This document shows, piece after piece, positions 1 to 9,133 of a stretch of DNA of 42,122 nucleotides. Every line of letters starts with the position of its first letter. Positions within the stretch are counted from its first letter, which is position 1. The notes under the pieces are model-generated. The model was not told where the DNA came from, did not search any database, and saw nothing but the letters and a program-made list of their open reading frames with translations. The position numbers and the translations under genes were made by a program. The stretch comes from Micromonosporaceae bacterium (GTDB lineage Bacteria > Actinomycetota > Actinomycetes > Mycobacteriales > Micromonosporaceae), in the NCBI GenBank assembly GCA_020027875.1, contig JAHRHA010000044.1, positions 1-42,122 on the forward strand. Direction: 5' to 3'.

Positions 1-1095
1 CGTCGGCGGGGTGCCACCCCCGCGCGCGCCGCCGCGCCTCCGCCGCCGCCCCCTCCTCCGCCGGCCGCTCCGCCGCCTCCTCCCTCGATGCCACCACCTT
101 CCGCCGCAGCGAGCGCGCCGCCCCGGCGCGGACTTCGTCGAACGCCGCCCGCGCCACCACCCGTACCCCCCGTGGCGCCCGCGCCGACCGCCCCGACGCG
201 CGGCTCAGCGGGATCAGCGACGCCGTCGCGACCGGCCGGCCCAGGACCCGGCCAGCCCGGCCAACGCCCACCCGCGCCCGACACCAGCTGGCACGACCTC
301 ACCGGCGACGTGCCTAGGCTGCGCGACGAGCCACCGTCCCGATTGGTCGACCCGCGCCTGCGTACAGGGCCACGCCGTCCTGGTGCCCGCACGCCTACGG
401 ACGTGCCGCCGCCCACCCGCCCGGGTGCGGAGCCGCCCCGGCCACCGGTCGGGCCGATACCCGATCCGCTAGTCACCACCGGCATGATCAAGCGGGCCGA
501 GATCCGCAAGCAACTGCGCGTGGCGCAGCAGTTCAAGGTAGCCACGCTGGTCGTCGTGGCGATCCTGCTGCTCGCCGCGTACCCGATCTATGAGTTCACC
601 CGATCGGTCACCCAGGACCCGGTCTTCGGCGATCTGGACGCGCTCGACCTGCCCTCGTGGGCCACCATCCAGCAGGACGACGCGGCCAGTGGCAGCCGGT
701 GGTGTATCGGCCAGTGCCGGCTCCGCGAGCGCACCTGGGCATCGGAGCGCAAACCCGCCGAGACTCAGGCCGCCTACGACACCGCGTTCCGAAACGCGGG
801 CTGGCGTCCCCGCGCGGAGGGTGTCTGCCCAGCGGTTCAGGAGGGCACCGCGACCTGCTGGCAACGCGACGAGTACGTCATGGACATGTGGGTACGGGCG
901 CCGATCTGCGACCTTCCCCCACCACGGCCCACGATCACGACGAAGCCCTCGGCCGGCGCCAAGCCCTCGGCCGGCGCCAAGCCCTCGGCCGCGGCCGGGT
1001 CGAGCCCGGGTGCCGGAGCCACGCCCGCCGTATGCCCAGGTTCATTGGTCACGGTGTATGTCTTCAACGCCATCGACTACCACCCCGTCACGTAG
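1..1095 (+). CDS. Proline-rich membrane-anchored protein, 5'-partial
   Basis: The frame is open to the left edge of the window and reads Ala/Pro-rich codons before the first ATG at 88, so the true start probably lies outside. From that ATG the order is a long Pro/Arg/Ala-rich, presumably disordered, cytoplasmic part of about 145 residues, one transmembrane helix (around VATLVVVAILLLAAYPIYEF, near 540-600), then an external part of about 180 residues. The external part has six or so cysteines (RWCIGQC, GVCPA, ATCWQ, APICD, AVCPG), suggesting disulfides. A KPSAGA repeat linker precedes the C-terminus. This is type II single-pass topology. I do not recognise a family. It lies upstream of the DUF948-alaS group and could be a cell-envelope protein. 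The Pro-rich start may also be an out-of-frame artefact of high GC; the part after about 480 is the more secure coding region. Confidence 0.65.
   Translation, partial: RRRGATPARAAAPPPPPPPPPAAPPPPPSMPPPSAAASAPPRRGLRRTPPAPPPVPPVAPAPTAPTRGSAGSATPSRPAGPGPGQPGQRPPAPDTSWHDLTGDVPRLRDEPPSRLVDPRLRTGPRRPGARTPTDVPPPTRPGAEPPRPPVGPIPDPLVTTGMIKRAEIRKQLRVAQQFKVATLVVVAILLLAAYPIYEFTRSVTQDPVFGDLDALDLPSWATIQQDDAASGSRWCIGQCRLRERTWASERKPAETQAAYDTAFRNAGWRPRAEGVCPAVQEGTATCWQRDEYVMDMWVRAPICDLPPPRPTITTKPSAGAKPSAGAKPSAAAGSSPGAGATPAVCPGSLVTVYVFNAIDYHPVT
943..996 (+). repeat. 18-bp tandem repeat, three units (KPSAGA linker)
   Basis: Units aagccctcggccggcgcc at 943-960 and 961-978 are identical; the third, 979-996, differs near its end. 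It is in frame and encodes KPSAGA, KPSAGA, KPSAAA, a flexible Ala/Pro/Ser linker in the external part of the proline-rich membrane protein. Confidence 0.9.
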
Positions 1096-1248
1096 GACGG
1101 GCTCGCCGCACCGGCCCGCCCGGGTTCGAGTTTCGGGCAGAATGGGAATTGCCGGTACGGTTTGGGGTACGCCGTCACGATCGCCGTGGCCGCTGCCGTA
1201 ATCTCAGGCCCGAACGTGTTAGCAATTTCACCGGTTTCTGGGGCGGGC

Positions 1249-1280
1249 GAATTCCGTGGCCGGAGAATTCGGTGGCCGGA
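1249..1280 (+). repeat. 16-bp direct repeat, two units
   Basis: gaattccgtggccgga (1249-1264) is followed directly by gaattcggtggccgga (1265-1280), one mismatch in 16. It lies in the 210-bp gap before the DUF948 gene, 25 nt before its start codon. It may be a regulatory site or simple slippage; nothing else recognisable is in the gap except the ribosome-binding site near 1291-1299. Confidence 0.75.
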
Positions 1281-1305
1281 AACCCATTCGGAAAGGGGGT
1301 GCCGC

Positions 1306-1773
1306 GTGTCCGGTGGAGAGATCGCGGCCCTTATTGCGGCCGTGGCGTTCCTCCTCCTTGTCGGCGCGCTCTCGGTGCCGATCCTTCGCCTGCGTCACAC
1401 TATCGATGCGGCGACGCAGACGCTCAATGACATCAATGACCGGACCGGTCCGATCCTCGGCAACGTCAACACCTCCGTCGAGCAGGTCAACACCGCGCTC
1501 GGTCAGGTCCACACGACCCTCGATGGGGTCAACCTCCAGCTCGCCCGGGTCGACACGATCACCAGCCACGTGTCGCAGGTGACCGCGAACGTGGCCAACC
1601 TGGCCACGGTGGTCACGTCGGCGGCGGCGAACCCGCTGGTCAAGGCCGCCGCGTTCGGCTACGGCGTGCGGCGCGCATCGGCCCGCCGGCGAGCCGAGGA
1701 GCAGGAGGCTGAGCTGCGTTCCCGGCTGAAGGCCGAGCGAAGGGACCGCCGGAAGGGCGGTGTGTTCAAGTGA
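1306..1773 (+). CDS. DUF948 domain membrane protein
   Basis: This is a small membrane protein of 155 residues. One N-terminal transmembrane segment (EIAALIAAVAFLLLVGALSV, residues about 4-24) is followed by a long amphipathic, probably coiled-coil, region with repeated Asn/Val/Leu heptads (NDINDRTGPILGNVNTSVEQ onward) and a basic C-terminus rich in Arg/Glu. This layout is typical of DUF948, a family of unknown function often found just upstream of alaS in actinobacteria. The GTG at 1306 is chosen because a strong gaaaggggg ribosome-binding site lies 7-15 nt before it; an upstream ATG at 1162 in the same frame lacks one. The stop overlaps the start of the next gene (GTGA), so the two are translationally coupled. 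Confidence 0.85.
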   Translation: MSGGEIAALIAAVAFLLLVGALSVPILRLRHTIDAATQTLNDINDRTGPILGNVNTSVEQVNTALGQVHTTLDGVNLQLARVDTITSHVSQVTANVANLATVVTSAAANPLVKAAAFGYGVRRASARRRAEEQEAELRSRLKAERRDRRKGGVFK

Positions 1774-2066
1774 AACGACTGCTCTGGTTGGGCATCGGTC
1801 TCGCGGTCGGCGCGCTCGTCGTACGGCAGGTGACCAAGACCGTGCAGGCCTACTCCCCGTCCAGCCTGGCCGGCTCGGCGCGGGAATCCGCTGTCGGGAT
1901 TGTCGGGTCGGTGCGAGACTTCGTTGCTGACGTACGCGAGGGAATGGCCGAGCGGGAGGCGGAGATCCACGCCGCTTTCGAGCAGGGCATAAGCCTGGAC
2001 GAGTTGGCTGAACGCTACGACGAGCTAGACGACGAGTATGAGGATGGAGCTGGGGTTCGGCGATGA
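1770..2066 (+). CDS. Small single-pass membrane protein upstream of alaS
   Basis: It is a 98-residue protein with an N-terminal hydrophobic helix ([18 protein letters not shown]) followed by a soluble, strongly acidic C-terminal half ([16 protein letters not shown]). It resembles the small DUF6167-type proteins that accompany alaS in actinobacteria, but I assign this from layout only. It starts with GTG inside the TGA of the DUF948 gene and its own stop overlaps the alaS ATG (ATGA), so three genes form a tightly coupled unit. The function is unknown; its acidic tail and anchor suggest a partner of the DUF948 protein in the membrane. Confidence 0.8.
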   Translation: MKRLLWLGIGLAVGALVVRQVTKTVQAYSPSSLAGSARESAVGIVGSVRDFVADVREGMAEREAEIHAAFEQGISLDELAERYDELDDEYEDGAGVRR

Positions 2067-4753
2067 GAACCGCGGAGATCAAGCGCAGGTTCCTCAAGCA
2101 TTTCAAGGAGAACGACCACACGGTCGTTCCGTCGGCCCCGCTACCGGCCGATGACCCGAACCTGCTCTTCGTCAACGCCGGCATGGTCCAGTTTGTCCCC
2201 TACTTTGTGGGGCAGGCCACCCCGCCGTACCGGCGCGCGGTCTCCGTTCAGAAATGCCTCCGCACCCCCGACATCGAAGAGGTCGGCAAGACCAGTCGGC
2301 ACGGCACGTTCTTCCAGATGAACGGCAACTTCTCCTTCGGCGATTACTTCAAGGAAGGCGCGATCGACCTCGCCTGGAAACTCATCACCAAGCCGGTGAA
2401 CAAGGGCGGGTTCGGCCTCGACCCCGAGAAGATCTGGGCGACGGTCTACCTGGATGACCACGAGGCCATCGAGCTCTGGCAACGGGTAGCCGGCCTGCCG
2501 ATGGACCGGATCGTGCGGCGCGGCAAGAAGGACAACTTCTGGTCCATGGGCATCCCAGGGCCGTGCGGGCCATGTTCGGAGATCTACGTCGACCGCGGGC
2601 CCGACTACGGCAAGGAGGGCGGCCCAGAAGTCGACGAGGACCGCTATCTCGAGATTTGGAACCTCGTCTTCATGCAGTACGAGCGGGGGCCCGGCACCGA
2701 CAAGGAGAACTACCCGATCCTCGGCGAGCTGCCGGCGAAGAACATCGACACCGGCATGGGCCTGGAGCGCGTCGCTTCGTACCTGCAGGGTGTCGACAAC
2801 CTCTACGAGATCGACGAGGTCCGCCCCATCCTCGACCGCGCGGCGGCGATGACCGGCAAGACGTACGGCGCCCACTCGGGGCATGCCGCGGCCGAGTCAC
2901 ACCCGGACGACGTCCGGCTGCGCGTGATCGCCGACCACGTGCGGACCTCGCTCATGCTCATCGGCGATGGGGTGACTCCGTCTAACGAGGGCCGGGGCTA
3001 CGTGCTGCGGCGCATCGTGCGCCGGGCGGTACGGGCGATGCGCCTGCTCGGCTGGCAGAGTGGCCCCACGTTGCCCGAGTTACTGCCGGTGGCCCGCGAC
3101 TGCATGGCGCCCTCGTACCCCGAGCTCGCGGAGGAGTTCGGGCGGATCTCCGCCTACGCCTACGGCGAGGAGGAGGCATTCCTCACCACCCTGCGGTCGG
3201 GCACGACCATCCTCGACATCGCGATCGCGGAGACGAAAAAGGCGCGCAAAAAGAAGCTGTCCGGAGACAAGGCGTTCCAGCTGCACGACACGTACGGCTT
3301 TCCGATCGACCTCACGTTGGAGATCGCGGCCGAGGCGGGCCTGGGCGTGGATTCCGACGACTTTCGCAAGCTCATGGCCGAGCAGCGTCAGCGGGCCAAG
3401 GCCGACGCGGCGGCGCGCAAGACCGGGCACGCCGACCTCTCCGCATACCGCTCGGTGCTCGACGCCGGCGGCCCGGTGGAGTTCACCGGTTATGCCGAGG
3501 TGGCGCGCGAGTCGAAGGTGCGCGCGCTGCTCGGCACCACCGGCACGCTGGAGGTGGCCGGCGAGGGTGACGAGGTCGAGCTGATCCTCGACGCGACTCC
3601 TTTCTACGCCGAGGGCGGCGGCCAGCAGTCCGACACCGGACTCGTCACCGTGGGCGCCGGCCAGCTTGAGGTGTTCGACGTGCAGCAGACGCTGCCGGGG
3701 CTCATCGTGCACCGCGCCCGGGTCCTCCGCGGCGAGGTCCGCGCGGGTGAGACCGGGTACGGAGAGATCGACATCGCACGCCGCCGGGCGATCTCGCGCG
3801 CGCACACGGCCACCCACCTCGTGCACCAGACCATGCGCAACGTCCTCGGCGAGTCGGCCACGCAGGCCGGTTCGCTGAACGCGCCCGGCCGGCTGCGGTT
3901 TGACTTCAACACCCCTTCTGCCGTGCCGCCATCGGTGCTGCACGACGTCGAGCAGAGGGTCAACGAGGTACTGATGAACGACCTCGAGGTACGCGCGTTC
4001 ATCACCTCACAGGAGCAGGCGCGCAAGATCGGCGCGATGGCGCTCTTCGGCGAGAAGTACGGCGACCAGGTGCGTGTTGTGGAGGTCGGTGAGTACGCCC
4101 GGGAGCTGTGCGGCGGCACGCACGTGGCGCGCTCCGGCCAGCTGGGTCTCGTGAAGATCTTGCATGAGGCCTCCATCGGCTCGGGTGTGCGGCGGGTCGA
4201 AGCCCTCGTCGGTCTGGATGCGCTGACGTTCATGGCGAAGGAGCACGTGCTGGTCTCCCGCCTCGCGGAGCTCTATCGGGCGCGCCCGGAAGAGGTGGCG
4301 GATCGGGTCGAGGCCACGGTCGCGCAGCTGCGCGATGCGGAGAAGGAGCTCGAGAAGCTACGGGCCCAACTGGTTCTGGCCAACGTCGGCGCCCTCGCGG
4401 ACAGCGCCAAGGACGTAGAAGGGGTGTCGGTGGTCGCGGTGGAGGCACCCGAGGGCACCTCTGCCAACGACGTACGGAGTCTTGCCCAGGAGATCCGCGG
4501 TCGTCTCGCGACGAAGCCCGCGGTGGTCGCGGTGGCGTCGCGCTCCGGCGGCAAGGCCTCCCTTGTGGTGGCAGTGAATGCGGCGGCGAAGGAGCGTGGC
4601 CTTGGTGCCGGTGAGCTCGTCAAGGGCGCCCTCTCTGGCCGTGGCGGCGGGAACGCTGACCTCGCCCAGGGCGGCGGGGTGCCAGCCGACCAGGTTCCTG
4701 CATTGCTCGCGAGCGTCGAGAGCCTCGTCGCCCACCCCGAGCGTCGATCATGA
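2063..4753 (+). CDS. alaS: Alanyl-tRNA synthetase
   Basis: It charges tRNA-Ala with alanine in the cytoplasm and hydrolyses mischarged Ser/Gly-tRNA-Ala. The 896 residues match the usual full length (about 875-900). In order: class II catalytic core ([48 protein letters not shown]), tRNA-recognition region, editing domain with [14 protein letters not shown] near residue 580 and CGGTH near 682 (the HxxxH and CxxxH metal ligands), and a C-terminal DHHA1-like domain ([24 protein letters not shown]). The ATG at 2063 overlaps the preceding stop. The last codons and the stop are built into one arm of a palindromic repeat beginning at 4742. Confidence 0.98.
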   Translation: MRTAEIKRRFLKHFKENDHTVVPSAPLPADDPNLLFVNAGMVQFVPYFVGQATPPYRRAVSVQKCLRTPDIEEVGKTSRHGTFFQMNGNFSFGDYFKEGAIDLAWKLITKPVNKGGFGLDPEKIWATVYLDDHEAIELWQRVAGLPMDRIVRRGKKDNFWSMGIPGPCGPCSEIYVDRGPDYGKEGGPEVDEDRYLEIWNLVFMQYERGPGTDKENYPILGELPAKNIDTGMGLERVASYLQGVDNLYEIDEVRPILDRAAAMTGKTYGAHSGHAAAESHPDDVRLRVIADHVRTSLMLIGDGVTPSNEGRGYVLRRIVRRAVRAMRLLGWQSGPTLPELLPVARDCMAPSYPELAEEFGRISAYAYGEEEAFLTTLRSGTTILDIAIAETKKARKKKLSGDKAFQLHDTYGFPIDLTLEIAAEAGLGVDSDDFRKLMAEQRQRAKADAAARKTGHADLSAYRSVLDAGGPVEFTGYAEVARESKVRALLGTTGTLEVAGEGDEVELILDATPFYAEGGGQQSDTGLVTVGAGQLEVFDVQQTLPGLIVHRARVLRGEVRAGETGYGEIDIARRRAISRAHTATHLVHQTMRNVLGESATQAGSLNAPGRLRFDFNTPSAVPPSVLHDVEQRVNEVLMNDLEVRAFITSQEQARKIGAMALFGEKYGDQVRVVEVGEYARELCGGTHVARSGQLGLVKILHEASIGSGVRRVEALVGLDALTFMAKEHVLVSRLAELYRARPEEVADRVEATVAQLRDAEKELEKLRAQLVLANVGALADSAKDVEGVSVVAVEAPEGTSANDVRSLAQEIRGRLATKPAVVAVASRSGGKASLVVAVNAAAKERGLGAGELVKGALSGRGGGNADLAQGGGVPADQVPALLASVESLVAHPERRS

Positions 4754-4846
4754 TCTGGAGGTCATGATCGACGCCGCTGTCGCGAGCTTGCGAGGGCACA
4801 ACGCGACACAGTTCGCGACGGTGAGCTCATGATCGTGGGGATCTTG
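4742..4846 (+). repeat. Composite palindromic repeat, copy 1 (alaS-ruvX junction)
   Basis: It starts with an inverted repeat: cgtcgatcatga (4742-4753) and tcatgatcgacg (4762-4773) around an 8-nt centre. A 38-nt stretch follows, then a 35-nt block at 4812-4846 (begins ttcgcgacggt, ends ggggatcttg). The same two blocks recur on the reverse strand at 31835-31906; the 35-nt blocks match at 29 of 35 positions. The left arm contains the alaS stop codon, and the last base is the first base of the ruvX GTG start, so the repeat supplies the only ribosome-binding-like sequence (gtgggg) of ruvX. It looks like a REP-type interspersed element. There is no T-tract, so intrinsic termination is unlikely. Confidence 0.85.
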
Positions 4847-5331
4847 TGAGCCCTGACGACGGGGCCCGCCCGGAATGGGTGCGGGGTGTCCGGCTCGGCG
4901 TGGATGTTGGGACGGTGCGGGTGGGGGTGGCGGTGTGCGACCCGGATGGGATCCTGGCCACGCCCCTGGTGACGCTCCGGCGGGACCTGAATCCGGACAC
5001 TGACCGCATCCCGGACGATGTCGCTGAGCTGATGCGACTCGTTGAGGTCCATGAGAGTGTGGAGGTCGTGGTCGGGCTCCCGGTGACCCTCGCCGGAACC
5101 GAAGGCCTAGCGGCAACCCACGCGCGGGCATATGCCCAGCTCCTGGCGCGTGCAATAACGCCTGTGCCAGTGCGGCTGACGGACGAGAGGATGTCGACGG
5201 CCGCGGCCTCCCGTAGGCTGTCCGAACGTGGCGTCCGAGGGGGACGCCGCCGCGCGGTGGTTGACCAGGCCGCTGCGGTGGAGATCCTGCAGGGATGGCT
5301 CGATGCAGCACGGAGGCGGAGAGATGCTTGA
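4846..5331 (+). CDS. ruvX: RuvX/YqgF-type Holliday junction resolvase
   Basis: It belongs to the RNase H-fold YqgF family, implicated in Holliday junction resolution and in pre-16S rRNA 5'-end processing. The 161 residues contain the family pattern: RLGVDVGTVRVGVAVCDPDG (first catalytic Asp in the GVDVG strand), VVVGLPVTLAG, RLTDERMSTAAA, and VVDQAAAVEILQGWL with the late Asp. Length is typical for actinobacterial members with a short N-terminal extension. The GTG start directly abuts the composite repeat that also carries the alaS stop. Its 3' end overlaps mltG by 8 nt. The alaS-ruvX-mltG-aroE order is conserved in actinobacteria, which supports the call. Confidence 0.94.
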   Translation: MSPDDGARPEWVRGVRLGVDVGTVRVGVAVCDPDGILATPLVTLRRDLNPDTDRIPDDVAELMRLVEVHESVEVVVGLPVTLAGTEGLAATHARAYAQLLARAITPVPVRLTDERMSTAAASRRLSERGVRGGRRRAVVDQAAAVEILQGWLDAARRRRDA

Positions 5332-6544
5332 CGATCTGGACCTGGCCTGGGAGGAGCAGCAGGAGACCAGACGCCGGCGGGGCGGTCCGCCGAGCCGGCA
5401 GGTGCGCCAGCGCCGGCGCAAGGAGAAGAAGCGCCGTCGTCGCTCCTTTGGTGCCCTCTTCATCTCGTTTGTACTGCTCGCGGCCCTTGGCGGCGGCGTC
5501 TACTGGGGTGTCGGTAAGGCCCAGGAGTTCTTCGGGACGCCCGACTACACGAGCAACCCGGCCACGACCCCGGTCAACGTGAAGGTCAATCCGGGCGACT
5601 CGGCGGCCGAGATCGGCCAGGAGCTCTACGACAAGAAGGTCGTCAGGAGCGTGAAGGCCTTTGTCGCGGCGGCCGACGCCGAACCCGAGAGCAAGAACAT
5701 CCAGCCAGGCACGTACAGCCTCTATGAGCAGATGCCGGCCAGCGCGGCCCTGGCGTACCTGCTCGACCCCGACAAGCACATGGTGGTCAACAAGGTCCTG
5801 ATCCGGGAGGGACTCACCGCGATCCAGACCTTTAAGAAGCTCTCGGAGGCGACCGGAATCCCCGAGAAGGAGTTCGCCGACGCGGCGAAGGACCCCACAA
5901 AGCTTGGCGTCCAGGACTGGTGGTTCAAGCGCGATGACGGCAAGAAGGTCGAGAAGTCCATTGAGGGCTTCCTCTTCCCGGACACTTACCGCCTCGATCC
6001 GGGCCTGACCGCCACGGAGATCCTCAAGATGATGGTCAACCAGTTCAATACGGTGGTCGGCGAGCTCAAGTTCGCCGACACGGTTCAGAGCGGACTGCAA
6101 ATCTCGCCGTTTGAGGCCCTCATCGTTGCCTCGCTCGCTCAGGTCGAGGCGGGTAACGCCAAGGATCTACCCAAGGTCGCCCGGGTGGCGTACAACCGGC
6201 TCTTCAAGGGTTTCGACTGCGGGTGTCTGCAGTTCGACGTGACCGCCAACTACTGGTTGGAGAAGCAGGGCAAGCCGACCAAGGCCTCCAAGGACCTGAC
6301 CGAGGCCGAGCTGCACGACCTCAAGAACCCGTACAACACGCACGATGTGAAGGGGCTTCCGGTCGGACCGATCAGCAACCCCGGCAAGGCTGCGCTAACG
6401 GGTGCCATGTCGCCGGCGGCCGGTGGATGGTTCTACTTCGTCGCCATCGACAAGGACGGAAACTCGGCGTTCGCCACCACGCTGGCGGAACACGACGCGA
6501 ACAGGCAGCTCGCCTGCAAGAACGGCGTGCTCACCTGTCCATGA
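5324..6544 (+). CDS. mltG: Endolytic murein transglycosylase MltG
   Basis: This membrane-bound lytic transglycosylase cleaves nascent peptidoglycan and helps end glycan strand synthesis. The 406 residues comprise a basic cytoplasmic tail (RRRKEKKRRRRS), one transmembrane helix (FGALFISFVLLAALGGGVYW, about 42-62), a LysM-like part (VKVNPGDSAAEIGQELYDKK), and the YceG catalytic domain (FPDTYRLDPG; IVASLAQVEAGNAKDLPKVA with the probable catalytic Glu in QVEAG; ARVAYNRL; NPYNTHDVKGLPVGPISNPG). ATG 5324 is preferred because ggaggcggag sits just before it; in-frame starts at 5228 and 5303 would extend further into ruvX. The stop overlaps the aroE ATG. Confidence 0.95.
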   Translation: MLDDLDLAWEEQQETRRRRGGPPSRQVRQRRRKEKKRRRRSFGALFISFVLLAALGGGVYWGVGKAQEFFGTPDYTSNPATTPVNVKVNPGDSAAEIGQELYDKKVVRSVKAFVAAADAEPESKNIQPGTYSLYEQMPASAALAYLLDPDKHMVVNKVLIREGLTAIQTFKKLSEATGIPEKEFADAAKDPTKLGVQDWWFKRDDGKKVEKSIEGFLFPDTYRLDPGLTATEILKMMVNQFNTVVGELKFADTVQSGLQISPFEALIVASLAQVEAGNAKDLPKVARVAYNRLFKGFDCGCLQFDVTANYWLEKQGKPTKASKDLTEAELHDLKNPYNTHDVKGLPVGPISNPGKAALTGAMSPAAGGWFYFVAIDKDGNSAFATTLAEHDANRQLACKNGVLTCP

Positions 6545-7371
6545 CCGATACCCGTCGCGCGGGAGTGCTCGGCAAGCCGATCGGGCACTCCCTCTCGCCG
6601 GTGATCCACACAGCCGGATACGCCGCGGCCGGGCTGGCCGGCTGGAGCTACACGGCGCACGAGTGCACCGCGTCCGACCTGGCTCGGTTCGTCGCGGGGC
6701 TCGGTGAGGAGTGGGCCGGCGTTTCGCTGACCATGCCGCTCAAAGAGGTGGCGCTCGATGTGGCCGACGAGGTCTCGCCGGTGGCGGCGGCGATCGGCGC
6801 CGCCAACACCCTGGTACGGCTGCCCGACCACACGTGGCGGGCCGAGAACACCGATGCACCGGGCATGGTCGACGCGCTCCTGGGCGCCGGAGTCTCCATC
6901 GCGGACCGGGTCGCGGTGCTGGGGGCGGGCGGCACGGCCCGGGCCGCCCTGGCCGCCGCACGCGAGGTCGGCGCGACCGCCGTCACTGTCTTCGCCCGCC
7001 GGCTCGAGGCGATCGAGGAGCTGGCCCCCGTGGCCGAGGATCTCAGCCTCACGCTGATCGGGATGGCCTGGGCCGACGCCGCCACCGCCGCGGAGGCGGA
7101 CGTCGTCGTCTCCACGGTGCCGAAGGGTGTCGCCGACCCGCTGGCCGCATCGATGGCGTGGCGGCCCGAGACGGTGCTCTTCGACGCCGTCTACGACCCG
7201 TGGCCGACGCCGCTCGCGGCGTCCGCGGCCCGGGCCGGCTGCCACACCGTGTCCGGCCTGGACCTGCTGCTCGCCCAGGCCGCCCGGCAGTTCGAGCTGT
7301 TCACCGGGGTCGACGCTCCCGTCGCGGCCATGCGGGCCGCTCTGCACGACGCGGCCGCCGCACGCCGCTGA
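6541..7371 (+). CDS. aroE: Shikimate dehydrogenase
   Basis: It reduces 3-dehydroshikimate to shikimate with NADPH, in the cytoplasm. The 276 residues are standard. Visible motifs: GKPIGHSLSPVIHTAGY (substrate-binding Ser residues), SLTMPLKE with the catalytic Lys, GAANTLVR, ENTDAPGMVDAL (catalytic Asp), the Rossmann loop VLGAGGTARAALAAA, DAVYDPWPTPLAA, and the C-terminal SGLDLLLAQAARQFELFTG. It starts with ATG inside the mltG stop (ATGA). The rest of the pathway (aroC, aroK, aroB, aroQ) follows downstream, but three unrelated genes lie between aroE and aroC. Confidence 0.97.
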   Translation: MTDTRRAGVLGKPIGHSLSPVIHTAGYAAAGLAGWSYTAHECTASDLARFVAGLGEEWAGVSLTMPLKEVALDVADEVSPVAAAIGAANTLVRLPDHTWRAENTDAPGMVDALLGAGVSIADRVAVLGAGGTARAALAAAREVGATAVTVFARRLEAIEELAPVAEDLSLTLIGMAWADAATAAEADVVVSTVPKGVADPLAASMAWRPETVLFDAVYDPWPTPLAASAARAGCHTVSGLDLLLAQAARQFELFTGVDAPVAAMRAALHDAAAARR

Positions 7372-7391
7372 TGCGTTTCTGGCGAGTGTGG

Positions 7392-7420
7392 TTGCAGGGC
7401 CGGCTGGGTACGTCCAAGAT
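7392..7420 (+). promoter_or_regulatory. Candidate promoter of the ABC exporter
   Basis: ttgcag (7392-7397) and caagat (7415-7420) are separated by 17 nt and the second hexamer ends 6 nt before the GTG start at 7427. This spacing suits a sigma-70-type promoter giving an almost leaderless mRNA. No Shine-Dalgarno sequence precedes that GTG. Confidence 0.45.
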
Positions 7421-7426
7421 CAGTGC

Positions 7427-8317
7427 GTGGCCGCCATCCGTACCGAGAACCTGACTAAGAACTTCCGCCAGATCCGAGCCGTCCAAGGGCTGGACCTGAC
7501 CGTGGACACGGGGGAGGTCTTCGGCTATCTGGGTCCAAACGGGGCCGGAAAGACGACGACGATCCGGCTGCTCCTGGACTTCCTACGTCCGACCGCCGGC
7601 ACCGCCACCGTGCTGGGCGGCGCACCGGCTGACCCGGCGGTGCGCCGTCGCATCGGCTTTCTTCCCGCCGACCTCTCGGTAGATCCGCGCTACACGACCC
7701 GTGACCTGCTGGACTTCTACGGCGCATTGCGGGGCGGGCATGACCCGGCGTGGGTCGACGCCCTGCTGCAACGGTTCGACCTCGACCCGAACCGACGCTT
7801 CGGCGAGCTGTCCACCGGCAACCGGCGCAAGCTGGGCCTCATCCAGGCCTTCGCCCACCGACCCGAGCTACTCCTGCTCGACGAGCCGACGAGCGGTCTG
7901 GACCCCCTGCTGCAGGCCGAGTTCGCCCGACTGATCCGGGAGATGACCTCGTTCGGCGCCACGATCTTCCTGTCGAGCCACGTCCTGCCCGAGGTCGAGG
8001 AGCTGGCCGGACGGGTGGGGATCCTGCGCCAAGGCGAGCTGATCAAGGTGGCCACCGTCGAGGACCTACGGGCGGAGGCGCGGGCCCGGCTCGAGCTCCG
8101 GCTCGCCGAACCCGCCCTGGAGGGAGTCTTCGACGGCGTACCCGGTGTCGTAGAGGCCCGGACCGAGGGCTCGACGATCCACCTCGTGGTGGAGGGTTCG
8201 ATGGACCCGGTCATCAAGCGGGCGGCGACCCTTCCCGTGGTCCGTCTGATAACACACGAGGCCGACCTGGAAGAGGTCTTCCTCAGCTACTACGCGGGGG
8301 ATGGGAACGCGAGATGA
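7427..8317 (+). CDS. ABC transporter ATP-binding protein
   Basis: It is the nucleotide-binding subunit of an ABC-2-type exporter, 296 residues. Walker A is GPNGAGKTTT, the signature region LSTGNRRKLGLIQA, Walker B LLLLDEPTSGLDP, and the switch His is in LSSHVLPEVEE. A C-terminal extension of about 80 residues (ARLELRLAEPALEGVF onward) is typical of the CcmA/drug-exporter subfamily. GTG 7427 is chosen because the homologous part begins IRTENLTKNF and a promoter-like box lies directly before it. The stop overlaps the permease ATG. The substrate cannot be read from sequence; related pairs export drugs, lipids or peptides. Confidence 0.93.
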   Translation: MAAIRTENLTKNFRQIRAVQGLDLTVDTGEVFGYLGPNGAGKTTTIRLLLDFLRPTAGTATVLGGAPADPAVRRRIGFLPADLSVDPRYTTRDLLDFYGALRGGHDPAWVDALLQRFDLDPNRRFGELSTGNRRKLGLIQAFAHRPELLLLDEPTSGLDPLLQAEFARLIREMTSFGATIFLSSHVLPEVEELAGRVGILRQGELIKVATVEDLRAEARARLELRLAEPALEGVFDGVPGVVEARTEGSTIHLVVEGSMDPVIKRAATLPVVRLITHEADLEEVFLSYYAGDGNAR

Positions 8318-9117
8318 TCGTCGCGACGCGGTTGATCCGTGACCGACTCCGCGGTCTGCTCTGGTGGTCGGTCGGCATGATCGGGCTGGTCCTGCTCACA
8401 GTGGCCTTCTACCCCGCCGTCAAGGACCAGGGCCAGGCGCTGAACGACCTGCTCAACACCCTGCCCGACGCCTTCAAGTCGGCCATCGGCTACGACGCCC
8501 GGATCCCGCTCACATCACCGCCCGGCTATCTCAATGCGCGCCTCTTCGCCATCCTCGCCCCAGTGCTGGCGCTCATCTTCGCCATCGGAGTCGGTGCCCA
8601 AGCGATCGGGGGTTTGGAGGAGGCAGACCGGATGGAGCCGTTGCTCGCCAACCCGATCACCCGGAAGCGGCTCGCCGTCGAACGCTACGCGGCGACAGTC
8701 GCGCTCCTCGTAGGGCTCATCGCCGTCCTCGCCGCCGCGTCCGTCGTACTCTCGGCCCCGTTCGGCGCGCTCGAAGGAGTCAGCATCGCCGGCCTGGTCG
8801 GCGCCTGCGCGGCGGTGGGCTGCCTGGCAATGTTCCACGGGTCGATCGCGTTCGCCGTTGGCGCCGCCACGGGCCGTCGCGGCCCCGCGATCGGGGCGGC
8901 CACCGTCGTGGCCGTGGCCGGCTACCTGATCCAGAGCCTGCAGCCGCTGACCGATCTGCTGGATCCGTTCCGGTTCGTCAACCCGTGGCACTGGTACCTG
9001 CAGCGAAACATGCTCGTCGACGGGGTCCCGCCCGAGGCGGTGCTGGGCCCACTGGGCGTCTCGGCGGTGCTCCTCGCCGTGGGTGTCGCCATCTTCCGCC
9101 GTCGCGACCTCCGCTAG
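8314..9117 (+). CDS. ABC-2-type transporter permease
   Basis: It is the membrane subunit paired with the preceding ATPase, 267 residues with about six hydrophobic helices (for example GLLWWSVGMIGLVLLTVAFY, FAILAPVLALIFAIGVGAQA, AATVALLVGLIAVLAAASVV, VSIAGLVGACAAVGCLAMF, IGAATVVAVAGYLIQSL, LGVSAVLLAVGVAIF). The cytoplasmic loop EADRMEPLLANPITRKRL after the second helix is typical of ABC-2 permeases such as those with a GLE(E) loop. It begins with ATG inside the ATPase stop, so the two are coupled. The pair sits inside the shikimate gene run without an obvious metabolic link, so I treat it as an accessory exporter. Confidence 0.9.
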   Translation: MIVATRLIRDRLRGLLWWSVGMIGLVLLTVAFYPAVKDQGQALNDLLNTLPDAFKSAIGYDARIPLTSPPGYLNARLFAILAPVLALIFAIGVGAQAIGGLEEADRMEPLLANPITRKRLAVERYAATVALLVGLIAVLAAASVVLSAPFGALEGVSIAGLVGACAAVGCLAMFHGSIAFAVGAATGRRGPAIGAATVVAVAGYLIQSLQPLTDLLDPFRFVNPWHWYLQRNMLVDGVPPEAVLGPLGVSAVLLAVGVAIFRRRDLR

Positions 9118-9133
9118 TCGCGGGGGAGGGGGC

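Noticed and set aside
4742..4773. Rho-independent terminator after alaS
   Set aside because: No T-tract follows and the sequence recurs before another gene as part of a larger repeat.
4748..6100. 450-codon reverse-strand open frame over ruvX and mltG
   Set aside because: Arg/Pro/Leu-rich shadow of two well-supported forward genes; no motif, no ribosome-binding site.
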